DNA of 64,000 bases, from positions 682,001 to 746,000 of the forward strand of contig NZ_CP194171.1 in NCBI RefSeq assembly GCF_050908845.1, read 5' to 3'. This DNA comes from Marinobacterium_D sp050908845 (GTDB lineage Bacteria; Pseudomonadota; Gammaproteobacteria; Pseudomonadales; Balneatricaceae). Shown piece by piece: positions 18,032 through 26,399 of this stretch. Positions within the stretch are counted from its first letter, which is position 1. Every line of letters starts with the position of its first letter. The notes beneath the pieces are model-generated. The model made no database searches. It worked only from the letters and a program-made list of their open reading frames with translations, and was not told where the DNA came from. The position numbers and the translations under genes were made by a program.

Positions 18032-19100
18032 TATCACAAGCCAGTTGGTCGAGCAGGTGTTGAACGCCGGCAGTCAGAAACAGTCGCTGCGGATCCTGGG
18101 CGGTGGCAGCAAAGCCTTTATGGGCCGGGCGGTTGATAACTCAATTCCCGAACTGAGTCTGAGAGAGCATAGCGGCATTGTCAGCTATCACCCGGTAGAG
18201 CTGGTACTGACCGCCCGCGCCGGAACGCCGCTGACAGAACTGGAAGCCGCCCTGGCCGAGAACAACCAGATGCTTGCCTTCGAACCGCCGCGTTTTTCGG
18301 GTGGCGAGGGAGAGGGCTCAACCCTGGGCGGCACCCTGGCCTGCCACCTGTCCGGTCCGGGCCGGCCCTGGTCCGGCTCGGTGCGTGATCATGTGCTCGG
18401 CATCCGGCTGATCAACGGCTACGGCGAACACCTGCGCTTTGGCGGCCAGGTGATGAAAAACGTGGCCGGTTACGACCTGTCCCGGCTGCAGGCCGGCGCC
18501 CTGGGGACCCTGGGCGTGATCACCGAGATCAGTCTCAAGGTGCTGCCCAAACCGGCTTCCAGCCGCACCCTGGTCAGTGACTGCGAGCTGGACGAGGCGG
18601 TGTCGATCATGAACCGCAGGGCCGGCGAGCCGAAGCCGCTGACGGCGGCCTGCTGGCTCGATAACAAACTCTATCTGCGCCTCTCCGGCGCCCATTCAGC
18701 GGTTGATGCCACAGCGGCCCAGTGGGGCGGTGACGAGCTGGATGGGGCGGACCGCTTCTGGCAGCAGCTGCGTGATCAGCAGCTGGAGTTCTTCTGCTCC
18801 GATCAGCCGCTGTGGCGTTTTTCTGTCAACCCCAGCGCACGTATGCCGGCGCTTTCCGGTCAGTGGCTGGTGGACTGGGGCGGTGCTCAGCGCTGGTATC
18901 GGGGCGAGGCGACGTTTGGTGATATGGAGAGCATCGCCAAAGACGCCGGTGGGCAGGTCAGCCTGTACCGGGGCGGCGATCGCACCGGAGAAGTTATGCA
19001 CAGGCCGTCGCCGGCAGAACAGGCGCTGCAACAGCGGTTGAAACAGGCATTTGATCCGGACGGATTGTTTAATCCGGGCCGGCTCTATAGCTGGATGTAG
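18024..19100 (+). CDS. glcE: Glycolate oxidase subunit GlcE (FAD-binding)
   Basis: A 358-residue second flavin-binding subunit. It has a GGGSKAFMG nucleotide-binding opening, VELVLTARAGTPLTELEAAL and GGTLACHLSGPGRPWSGSVRD. The C-terminus ends FDPDGLFNPGRLY, as is usual for GlcE. The ATG at 18024 has a GGGAGG sequence 8 bases upstream and gives the normal length; upstream in-frame codons would lie deep inside glcD. Confidence 0.93.
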   Translation: MADITSQLVEQVLNAGSQKQSLRILGGGSKAFMGRAVDNSIPELSLREHSGIVSYHPVELVLTARAGTPLTELEAALAENNQMLAFEPPRFSGGEGEGSTLGGTLACHLSGPGRPWSGSVRDHVLGIRLINGYGEHLRFGGQVMKNVAGYDLSRLQAGALGTLGVITEISLKVLPKPASSRTLVSDCELDEAVSIMNRRAGEPKPLTAACWLDNKLYLRLSGAHSAVDATAAQWGGDELDGADRFWQQLRDQQLEFFCSDQPLWRFSVNPSARMPALSGQWLVDWGGAQRWYRGEATFGDMESIAKDAGGQVSLYRGGDRTGEVMHRPSPAEQALQQRLKQAFDPDGLFNPGRLYSWM

Positions 19101-19106
19101 GTCGAT

Positions 19107-20336
19107 ATGAAAACCGAGATTCTGCAAATCTATCAGGCGAGACCCGAAGGCCAGGAGGCGGAAGAGATTCTGCGTACCTGTGTGCACTGCGGCTTCTGCA
19201 CCGCCACCTGTCCTACCTATCAGGAGCTGAACGACGAGCGCGATGGTCCCCGTGGCCGGATCTATCTGATCAAGCAGCTGCTGGAAACCGGCGAGGTTAC
19301 GGAAAAGACCCGTACCCACCTGGACCGCTGCCTGACCTGCCGCAGCTGCGAGACCACCTGTCCGTCTGGTGTGCAGTATGGCCGCCTGGTGGATATCGGC
19401 CGTGGCCTGGTGGAGGAAAAGCTGGAGCGTCCGACCAAAGAGAAGCTGATGCGCTGGGGGCTGCGCAAGGTGTTGCCCTATCCGGGTCGGTTCGGTCCGC
19501 TGATGAAAATGGGGCAGCTGTTCCGCCCGCTGCTGCCGGACCCGCTCAAGGCCAAGGTACCACCCAGGCGGGAGGCCTCGCCCTGGCCGTCGCACCGTCA
19601 TCCGCGGGTGATGCTGGCGCTGGCGGGCTGTGCCCAGTCATCAGCGGCACCCAATACCAACGCGGCGGCAGCACGGGTGCTGGACCGGCTGGGAATAACG
19701 CTGGCGGAGGCGGCTCAAACCTCTAAGGTAAAGGCCGGTTGTTGCGGCGCGGTGAGCTATCACCTGTCGGCGCATGACGAAGGGCTCGACTTTATGCGGC
19801 GTAATATCGACGCCTGGTGGCCCGCCATCGAGGCGGGCTGCGAAGCGATCGTCATGACCGCCTCCGGCTGCGGCGCCATGGTACAGGAGTACGGTCACCT
19901 GCTACGTAAGGATCCCGATTATGCGGAGAAGGCCAAGAGGGTCAGCGAGCTGACCAAAGATCTTTCCGAGGTGCTGCTGGGTGAGGACTTGAGCAGCCTG
20001 AAGGTGGATCGCGGTGCAGGTAAGATCGCCGTGCACTGCCCCTGCACCCTGCAGCATGCCATGAAGCAGGGCGGCAGCGTCGACAGGGTGCTTAAGGCGG
20101 CGGGATTTGAGCTGGCCGAAACCGAGGACAAACACCTCTGTTGCGGCTCTGCCGGCACCTATTCGGTGCTGCAGCCGGCCATGAGCCAGCGCCTGTTAAA
20201 AAACAAGATCAAGGCGCTGACCGGCGATGGCCCGGCAAAGATCGTCACCGCCAATATCGGCTGCCAGCTGCATCTGGAAACCAAGGCGCCGGTGCCGGTG
20301 CAGCACTGGATCGAGCTGCTCGATACCAGCGATTAG
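19107..20336 (+). CDS. glcF: Glycolate oxidase iron-sulfur subunit GlcF
   Basis: A 409-residue subunit with two [4Fe-4S] motifs, C25-C28-C31-C35 (CVHCGFCTATC) and C75-C78-C81-C85 (CLTCRSCETTC). Two CCG domains follow, with GCCGA at about 213 and CCGSAG near 348, the pattern of quinone-linked hydroxyacid dehydrogenases. It passes electrons from the GlcDE flavins to the membrane quinone pool. It is the last gene of the cluster and is followed by the palindromic element. Confidence 0.95.
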   Translation: MKTEILQIYQARPEGQEAEEILRTCVHCGFCTATCPTYQELNDERDGPRGRIYLIKQLLETGEVTEKTRTHLDRCLTCRSCETTCPSGVQYGRLVDIGRGLVEEKLERPTKEKLMRWGLRKVLPYPGRFGPLMKMGQLFRPLLPDPLKAKVPPRREASPWPSHRHPRVMLALAGCAQSSAAPNTNAAAARVLDRLGITLAEAAQTSKVKAGCCGAVSYHLSAHDEGLDFMRRNIDAWWPAIEAGCEAIVMTASGCGAMVQEYGHLLRKDPDYAEKAKRVSELTKDLSEVLLGEDLSSLKVDRGAGKIAVHCPCTLQHAMKQGGSVDRVLKAAGFELAETEDKHLCCGSAGTYSVLQPAMSQRLLKNKIKALTGDGPAKIVTANIGCQLHLETKAPVPVQHWIELLDTSD

Positions 20337-20341
20337 CAGGG

Positions 20342-20542
20342 CGTTGAAAATCGTTTTCGAGGCAGCCGAGGCAAGCGGTTCGCCGCCCGGGCCAAAACAG
20401 GCGAAAAAGCGGAGTTTAGTAAACTAAATGAGCATATTACTCGCTCCGCTCGCCCCTACGGGGCCGCACTAAAGTGCGTTCAGACAAAGCCTGTGAGCCT
20501 GTTTTTAACGCGGTATTCGGCAACGCAGAAAGTTTTTCAACG
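20342..20542. repeat. 201-bp MITE-like element with terminal inverted repeats
   Basis: Bounded by CGTTGAAAA (20342-20350) and TTTTCAACG (20534-20542), perfect 9-bp terminal inverted repeats. Inside are the palindrome TTTAGTAAACTAAA (20415-20428) and a GCCCC-TAC-GGGGC stem. It has no convincing reading frame. It fills nearly the whole gap between the convergent glcF and 2-oxoadipate dioxygenase-type genes. The form suggests a non-autonomous repeat; copy number must be checked in the genome. Confidence 0.6.
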
Positions 20543-20547
20543 TCCTG

Positions 20548-21348
20548 TCAGGCGTGCGTGGACTCGAAAATCTTGTCCGCATTACCCTCGATAAAGCCCT
20601 GAAACAGCTGTCCCGGCGACTCTTCGTAGCGCCGGGCAAACTCGTAGAAACAGCTCGGCACCCGATGGGTCTCCCCGTCGGGGAAGGTCACCGCGATACG
20701 GTCGGCCAGCGTTGATGACTGTTCAAGCAGTACCGCTGCAGAGCCCTTTATCTCGCCACCCACAGCATTCAGGGCATAGCCGTTGCTTTTCAGCAGGTGG
20801 TTGACTGATTCCAGGGTGTGCAGGGTTTCCAGGTGATTCACACTCACCGTGAAGTGGTTGGCGCGCAGCCCCAGTACCGACAGCCAGGCGGCGTATTCGC
20901 TTTCTTCCCTCAGCGCCTTGTAAGCGTCGTAGCTGGGCATGGCCCAGAGTCGCCCGCGCCAGAATATCTCCGGGTCCTCGGCGGAATCCTCGGGAATCTG
21001 CGCGATCAGGGTGTGGATAATCGCCTGGTCCCGTTCGGACAGCTGCTCGAACTCCAGCTCGCTGAGAAAGATCTTTGGTGCCTGCGCATCTGTCTGGTGC
21101 TGGTAGGCCCGCGCGCGCAGCTTTTTGCTCTCGAAGCGGTACTGGGCAGCGGCCCGGTAGCCGAGCTGCTCGAGCCTGGGCTGCAGACGATCCAGTGACA
21201 CCGGGCTGCGGGCGAAGGTCCGAAACGCCACATGGTCGTTGACGATGGTTTCGCCACGCTCGATAAACAACTGCTGTATCGCGTCTGCCTGTGGCGCGAT
21301 CTGTACGTAATCGCGCCACAGGTGTTGGAAGAACTGATTATGGTTCAT
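20548..21348 (-). CDS. 2-oxoadipate dioxygenase/decarboxylase family protein (DUF1338)
   Basis: A 266-residue protein of the DUF1338/HglS family, non-heme iron enzymes that convert 2-oxoadipate to D-2-hydroxyglutarate in lysine breakdown. The metal-site motifs visible are VNDHVAFRTF (His39), LRANHFTVSVNH and PSCFYEFARRY. It is shorter than the about 460-residue HglS proteins and belongs to the compact subgroup, so the substrate may differ. It is convergent with glcF and no lysine-catabolic gene is adjacent. Confidence 0.8.
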   Translation of the reverse strand: MNHNQFFQHLWRDYVQIAPQADAIQQLFIERGETIVNDHVAFRTFARSPVSLDRLQPRLEQLGYRAAAQYRFESKKLRARAYQHQTDAQAPKIFLSELEFEQLSERDQAIIHTLIAQIPEDSAEDPEIFWRGRLWAMPSYDAYKALREESEYAAWLSVLGLRANHFTVSVNHLETLHTLESVNHLLKSNGYALNAVGGEIKGSAAVLLEQSSTLADRIAVTFPDGETHRVPSCFYEFARRYEESPGQLFQGFIEGNADKIFESTHA

Positions 21349-21432
21349 AGCGCACCTCCCCCCGGAAAGCCGGGCTTTGCGGTTCTCCCATAATCCAAGG
21401 GTAGAGGTCGGCAGGCGGTCTGTCGAAAAAGG

Positions 21433-21972
21433 CTAGCGGATGCCCAGCACCTCGAAGCGGCCCTGCAGCTGAAGATCGATCTGGACGTTTTCGCCGCTGT
21501 CATTGCGCCAGTACCAGCCATGGCTGCCGTCGAACGGCGCGGTCAGGGTGCCTTCCAGAGCGGACAGATCACCGAGGGCATAGCTTTCAAAGTAGCCGGA
21601 GGTATCACCTGCAGGCTCGCCATGAAAATCGACGTGAATTGGCTGTCCGGTGGTCTGCCACTGGTATGCCAGCTTATCGCCTTTGGCGATCTGCAGCTTG
21701 TACTCCATCTCTTCGCCGGCTGGCAGCTCCAGTGTGACCTGGTGCTGTGCATAGCGGCCCGCGGGGCTAACCTTTTCGGTAGCTTGCGGGGGCGTCTGCG
21801 CCAGTGCGGTCAGCCCGGTGAGTTCACCGAAGCCGGTGGGATCGATGCCGAACTCCGCCGGCAGGATAACCGTGGCCAGAACCAGGGCGGCGGCACCGCT
21901 GGCCAGGCACCAGGCTGTTGTCAGTGTTTCCTGGGAGGGATGAGAGACAGGGGAGGTTGCTGGATCCGACAT
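21433..21972 (-). CDS. Membrane-anchored periplasmic protein linked to HupE/UreJ
   Basis: A 179-residue protein with one N-terminal membrane helix (about 18-38, TAWCLASGAAALVLATVILPAEFG) and a beta-rich periplasmic domain with many Trp/Tyr residues and HVDFHGEPAG. Proteins of this type are annotated as transmembrane anchor proteins and follow HupE/UreJ genes. It starts 9 bases after the HupE-like stop, so the two are probably co-transcribed. Function unknown; metal handling or complex assembly is a guess from the neighbour. Confidence 0.68.
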   Translation of the reverse strand: MSDPATSPVSHPSQETLTTAWCLASGAAALVLATVILPAEFGIDPTGFGELTGLTALAQTPPQATEKVSPAGRYAQHQVTLELPAGEEMEYKLQIAKGDKLAYQWQTTGQPIHVDFHGEPAGDTSGYFESYALGDLSALEGTLTAPFDGSHGWYWRNDSGENVQIDLQLQGRFEVLGIR

Positions 21973-21981
21973 GATGGGTCC

Positions 21982-22674
21982 TCAGGAGAGATAGTAGCCG
22001 GTGAGCTGATAGCCGGTGAGCATCAGGCCAAGGCTGATCAGGGCGGTGTTGGTCGTAAACGCAAAGCGAGAAAAGCCGGGCAGCCGGCGCCACTGGCTGA
22101 TCAGCATCAGGATTAGCAGCAGTGCGGCCAGTTGTCCGAGCTCAACGCCGACATTGAACGCCAGCAGGTTGGCGATCATTCCGTCGCCGTCATTGATCAG
22201 TTGCTGCAGTTTGGTGGCCAGGCCAAAGCCGTGGAAGAGACCGAATATCAGCACCGCGATCCGGGTATCGGGCTGGTAACCGAAAATGCGTTTGAAACCA
22301 CCGAGGTTATCGAACCCCTTGTAGACCACCGAAAGACCGATGATGGCGTCAATCAGCCAGGGGTTGATCCGTATCTCGTTCAGGGTGCCGTACAGCAGGG
22401 TGAGGCTGTGCCCCAGCGTAAACAGGCTCACATAGAGCAGAATCTCGCGACGCCGGTAAAGAAAAAAGATTACCCCGGTCAAAAAAAGCAGATGGTCGTA
22501 GCCGGTGACCATATGTTTGGCGCCGATATAGATAAACGGCAGGATCGCCTGCCCGCTCTGGGAACTGAGAAATGTTTTTGACGCTTCATCGACGCCGTGG
22601 GCCTGGCTCAGCGTACTGATCAGCAGACCCGCCAGCAGAGTCGCCAGTTTTAACGGGGTTAGAGCGGTTTTCAT
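21982..22674 (-). CDS. HupE/UreJ family membrane protein
   Basis: A 230-residue membrane protein with a signal peptide (MKTALTPLKLATLLAGLLISTLSQAHG) and about six further helices. GAKHMVTGYDHLLFLTGVIFF and LFTLGHSLTLLYG carry the conserved His and Asp residues seen in HupE/UreJ proteins, some of which transport nickel or cobalt. LFGLFHGFGLA is also conserved. The start at 22674 matches the signal peptide. No hydrogenase or urease genes are nearby, so the metal role is inferred. Confidence 0.8.
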   Translation of the reverse strand: MKTALTPLKLATLLAGLLISTLSQAHGVDEASKTFLSSQSGQAILPFIYIGAKHMVTGYDHLLFLTGVIFFLYRRREILLYVSLFTLGHSLTLLYGTLNEIRINPWLIDAIIGLSVVYKGFDNLGGFKRIFGYQPDTRIAVLIFGLFHGFGLATKLQQLINDGDGMIANLLAFNVGVELGQLAALLLILMLISQWRRLPGFSRFAFTTNTALISLGLMLTGYQLTGYYLS

Positions 22675-22960
22675 GGCAGTTCCGGTACAACGCTTTGCGC
22701 TCAGCCTAGCGAGTCCGTCTGGATGCGAAAATGCCACTCTGGGTGTGAACAGGCTGCACTTTGGTAGTGATTCCTGGGTTCGTCTACCCGGCGCAGCCGG
22801 CTGCCTCGAACAGGCGATGAGAATGGCGCGGCGTTCATGAGCCGGGATGCTGTATGGAACCTGCGTTCCGCGATACTAGGTATCCGAACTGGCAATTAGT
22901 CAAATCCTTGCGCGCACTTTAGCCTGATACTCGCCTTGTTAATAAAAAACGGTAAATAAC

Positions 22961-24085
22961 ATGCATGACGAGAAACCTGTCCTGATCGTGGGAGGGGGTA
23001 TTGCCGGCCTTTGCGCCGCGATAGCGCTACGCCGGCAAGGGCTTGAGGTCGAGCTGGTGGAGATCCGTTCGCAGTGGAAGGTCCCTGGTGTGGGTATCAT
23101 CCAGCAAAACAATGTGGTGCGCGAGATGGCGCGTCTCGGTGTGCTTGATGCTTATCTCGGCGCCGGTTTTGCCTTCGACGATGTTGCTCTTTATGACGCT
23201 AAGGGCGTGCAGACCGCACGTCTCCCCGGCCGGCGGCTCGCGGGCCCCGAATATCCGGCGAATGTGGGTATTTCTCGCCTTGCGCTGCATCGCGTGCTGT
23301 ATGCAACCGCCACCGGCCTCGGTGCACGCATTCGGATGGGCGTGACGGTTGCCGACTGCCACGAAACTGCGGATGCAGTGGTGGCACGTTTTACCGATGG
23401 CGGTCAGGGACGCTACGCGCTGGTTGTCGGCGCCGATGGTATCTACTCGAAGATTCGTCAGCTGCTCTTCGGGGATCGTTACCAGCCGGGATTTACCGGG
23501 CAGGCGGTGTGGCGCCACAACTTTGCGCGCCGGCCGGAAATCGACCATCTGGCGGTTTTTTCGGGTGCTAACGGTAACGCCGGGCTGGTACCGGTTTCCG
23601 ACGAGTTGATGTACTTGTTTCTTACCTCGTACGAAGGTGACAAGCCGTGTATCGGTGAAACTGGGTTGGCAAGTCGTATGAAGGCGCATCTTGAGGGATT
23701 TGGCGGTATCGTCGCTGAGCTCGCCGGCCAGATCGTCCGGGATTCCGAGGTGGTCTGCCGCCCGCTGGAAACGGTGTTTGTCGATGAAAACTGGTACCGG
23801 GGACGGGTGGTGCTGATCGGCGATGCCGCCCATGCCACCACGCCTCACCTGGGGCAGGGTGCGGGTATGGCGATCGAGGATGCCATAGTGCTGAGTGAAG
23901 AATTCGCCGGCGGTGGCAGCCTCGTCACCCGGCTGGAACGATTTATGGCGCGCCGTTTCGACCGTTGCCGATTTATCAGCCAGAAATCCATCTATGCCGG
24001 CGAGCGGGAAATGGCCGGTGACCGAAGCTTTGATCGCGCGGCGCTCACCGCGCAGATGCAGCAGCTAACCGCGCAACCGATCTGA
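22961..24085 (+). CDS. FAD-dependent monooxygenase (UbiH/salicylate-hydroxylase type)
   Basis: A 374-residue group A flavoprotein hydroxylase. The dinucleotide-binding GGGIAGLCAAIAL lies at about 11-23, the DG motif GADGIYSKIR near 157, and the GD motif GDAAHATTPHLGQGAGMAIEDA near 287-308. It hydroxylates aromatic or N-heterocyclic substrates using NAD(P)H. The conserved active-site residues beyond these motifs do not tell the substrate. It is convergent with a GlcG-like gene and an amidohydrolase, which may form one catabolic module. Confidence 0.85.
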   Translation: MHDEKPVLIVGGGIAGLCAAIALRRQGLEVELVEIRSQWKVPGVGIIQQNNVVREMARLGVLDAYLGAGFAFDDVALYDAKGVQTARLPGRRLAGPEYPANVGISRLALHRVLYATATGLGARIRMGVTVADCHETADAVVARFTDGGQGRYALVVGADGIYSKIRQLLFGDRYQPGFTGQAVWRHNFARRPEIDHLAVFSGANGNAGLVPVSDELMYLFLTSYEGDKPCIGETGLASRMKAHLEGFGGIVAELAGQIVRDSEVVCRPLETVFVDENWYRGRVVLIGDAAHATTPHLGQGAGMAIEDAIVLSEEFAGGGSLVTRLERFMARRFDRCRFISQKSIYAGEREMAGDRSFDRAALTAQMQQLTAQPI

Positions 24086-24146
24086 ATCCCGCTGCAGGGC
24101 AGGCCGGGGGAACCGATCCCGGTCCGCTTCCGGCCTGCGCCGACAT

Positions 24147-24590
24147 TCAGGCGCTGTCGCCGGTATCGCCCTCCAGCCCTGACACGGATGAGACAGCCGC
24201 AATCGCGCAGCGCTCGTCGTTGTCCGAGGTATCGCCGCTGATGCCAATGGCGCCGAGAACCTCGCCCTGGGCGTTTCGTAACAGCAGGCCGCCCGCGACC
24301 GGAACCATATTTCCGCCGGAGAGGTCACTCAGCGCGTTAAAGAACGCCGGCATTTTCTCCGCACGGCGCGCAAGTTCCCGCCCGCCAAACCCCATGCCCA
24401 GTACGCTCGAGGCCTTGCCCATGGCGATCTGCGGACGCAGCAGGCTGGCGCGCTCGTCTCTTTTAAGTGTCAGCAGGTGTCCGCCAGCGTCCAGTACGGC
24501 GACACAGATCGGCGCCAGTTCAAGCCGGCGCGCTTCTGCGAGCGCTGCGTCTACCAGCGCGGAGGCCATTTCCAGTGTCAGTCTGTTCAT
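24147..24590 (-). CDS. GlcG/HbpS (DUF336) family protein
   Basis: A 147-residue DUF336 protein, paralogous in fold to GlcG at 16069. It has ICVAVLDAGGHLLTLKRDERAS, AMGKASSVLGMGFGGRELA and PVAGGLLLRNAQGEVLGAIGISG. Start at 24590 uses an AAGGAG sequence 7 bases away; the adjacent ATG at 24593 is closer than ideal. The amidohydrolase gene ends just upstream, so they share a transcript. Role unknown. Confidence 0.82.
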   Translation of the reverse strand: MNRLTLEMASALVDAALAEARRLELAPICVAVLDAGGHLLTLKRDERASLLRPQIAMGKASSVLGMGFGGRELARRAEKMPAFFNALSDLSGGNMVPVAGGLLLRNAQGEVLGAIGISGDTSDNDERCAIAAVSSVSGLEGDTGDSA

Positions 24591-24601
24591 CATCGATCTC
24601 C

Positions 24602-25975
24602 TTACATATCTTGCAGCGGGTTGCCTGTAGCGGAGCGTTTGCCAAGTGACATAGCACGTGCCCGGGTGTGAAGTTCGGACCACTTGACGGTGTTGAAATC
24701 GCTGACCCGGTTTGGATCGTATCCCGGCACCCTGGACTCGACGCGTCGGCCGCCGAGGAAAACGCCCCTGATACGGTCGCGCTCCTGCAGAATCCTCACA
24801 TCGTCGAGCGGCGAGCCCTCCACCAGGATGAAGTCTGCCTGCCGTCCGACTTCCAGCGCGCCAACCCTCCTGCTTGCCGGCAGCATTTTCGCTGATACCG
24901 AAGTGGCGGCGCGCAGTGCCTCTGCTGGCGTAAAACCGAGCCAGTCGACCAGGATTTCGATCTCCCTTGCGTGCCATTCGCCGTAGGGCGTGATGGCAAA
25001 CCCCGAGTCACTGCCGGTCATGAAGGGGACACCGGCCTCGTGCGCACGCCTGAGATTGCGACAGCCGATGTCGATGACCCGACGCTGCATCTCGGCGTAG
25101 CCCGACCGGGTCGATGCCTCGTAGTCTTCGGCAAACTCGACATTATTGGCCAGCATGGTGAAGGTCGGTGCGAGGTGACTGCCCGACTCCAGGATCGCCT
25201 CGATACAGGCCTCATCCAGAAAGAAAGCATGGAAAATGACATCGACGCCGGCGCGGGCGGCGTAGAGCACCGCTTCGCGGCCGTAGGCGTGAACCGCCAC
25301 CTTTTTCCCCAGGCGGTGAACCTCGTCGACCATGGCGCGGGTTTCGTCCTCGGTGAAAGCGGCGATATGCTCGCCGTTGTCGCGTCGATGAGTGCCATCC
25401 ATGGCGATTTTTATGACATCGACGCCGTCCTTCGCCTGACGTCGGATTTCGGCGATCTGAGCCTCCCTGGTGGCGCAGAGGCGGCCGGTAAAGTATTCCG
25501 GGGTGCCAACCCAGCTTGGGAACCAGTCGTTGAGGCTTTGCCGGTTGGCGATGACATTGCTGCTGGCGGCGATGTGAGGGCCGGTGAACATGCCGGCATC
25601 GATGGCGTTGCGTACTGAGATACTGCACTGACCGGCATCGCCCGGAACCACCACCGAGGTGTAACCGGCGGCGAGCACATGCTGGGTAAAGAAGAGTCCG
25701 CGTAGTGCACGAAATTCGGGTGATACGTGCAGATCGATATCTTCTTCGCTTTTGGCGTTGCCGAAGACCAGGTGAGTGTGCACATCAATCAGTCCCGGCA
25801 TCACGAAATGCTGGCCTGCGTCGATCACTTCATCGCCGGGTGCCTGCGCGGGCGCCTCGGCGGCAGGTCCTGTATAGCTGAGCACGCCGTCTTCGATCAC
25901 CAGGGTCTGGTCGCGGCGGACGTTATCCTCCAGCCCGGTGAACAGCTGCTGACAGAGAACGTGGGTACGTGGCAT
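24602..25975 (-). CDS. Metal-dependent amidohydrolase (imidazolonepropionase/prolidase-like)
   Basis: A 457-residue amidohydrolase-superfamily enzyme. The metal site is complete: H66-x-H68 (DVHTH), a probable bridging lysine K189 (VIKIAMDG), H229 (VHAYG), H249 (IFHAFFL) and D323 (TGSDSG). This pattern matches the Xaa-Pro dipeptidase/N-acyl-amino-acid amidohydrolase branch. It is cytosolic with no signal peptide. The substrate is unknown; neighbours suggest a nitrogen-containing compound whose ring or amide is opened for catabolism. Confidence 0.82.
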   Translation of the reverse strand: MPRTHVLCQQLFTGLEDNVRRDQTLVIEDGVLSYTGPAAEAPAQAPGDEVIDAGQHFVMPGLIDVHTHLVFGNAKSEEDIDLHVSPEFRALRGLFFTQHVLAAGYTSVVVPGDAGQCSISVRNAIDAGMFTGPHIAASSNVIANRQSLNDWFPSWVGTPEYFTGRLCATREAQIAEIRRQAKDGVDVIKIAMDGTHRRDNGEHIAAFTEDETRAMVDEVHRLGKKVAVHAYGREAVLYAARAGVDVIFHAFFLDEACIEAILESGSHLAPTFTMLANNVEFAEDYEASTRSGYAEMQRRVIDIGCRNLRRAHEAGVPFMTGSDSGFAITPYGEWHAREIEILVDWLGFTPAEALRAATSVSAKMLPASRRVGALEVGRQADFILVEGSPLDDVRILQERDRIRGVFLGGRRVESRVPGYDPNRVSDFNTVKWSELHTRARAMSLGKRSATGNPLQDM

Positions 25976-26399
25976 CTGAAAGATCCTGTTATTTTTTTAG
26001 TTTTAGCAGGGTGTTAGGCCGAACCGGATCCGGTTGGTGTTGTGCCAAAGGTTTCGGCCCGCAGGTTCGGTAAGATCGCATCCTCAGGGGGAGCTGACCA
26101 ATCGACAGTCCGGGTAGCAGTCATCGTCAACGACGATGGCGGGCCTGGGTTCCTGACACTCCGGTTGGCGGAGGTTCACACGCGGGGCGGGATTTCGAAA
26201 AGAGCGATGCCCGCAAAGAGCGGGAGGGGCAGATGCGGGATGAAGATCATCCTGGGACCTATGGATCGGGCCTTGTGTGACAAGTTGATGATCAGGGGGT
26301 TAAACCGTCTGCCGTTGGCTAAACAATAACCATATTGTCATCTTTTATGTTCAGGCTATGCGGCTGACCTTTTTAAAAAACATAACGGATGGACCGACC
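25976..26399. other. 424-base intergenic region, no gene seen
   Basis: It separates two divergent genes. A 12-base palindrome ACCGGATCCGGT lies near 26024-26035. An open frame at 26042-26329 has no Shine-Dalgarno support and a random-looking composition. No RNA gene or mobile element is recognised. Confidence 0.6.

Noticed and set aside
20342..20542. An insertion sequence
   Set aside because: There is no transposase gene and only about 200 bases, so it can only be a non-autonomous repeat.
26042..26329. Possible small gene in the gap before the choice-of-anchor gene
   Set aside because: No ribosome-binding site and no recognisable feature.
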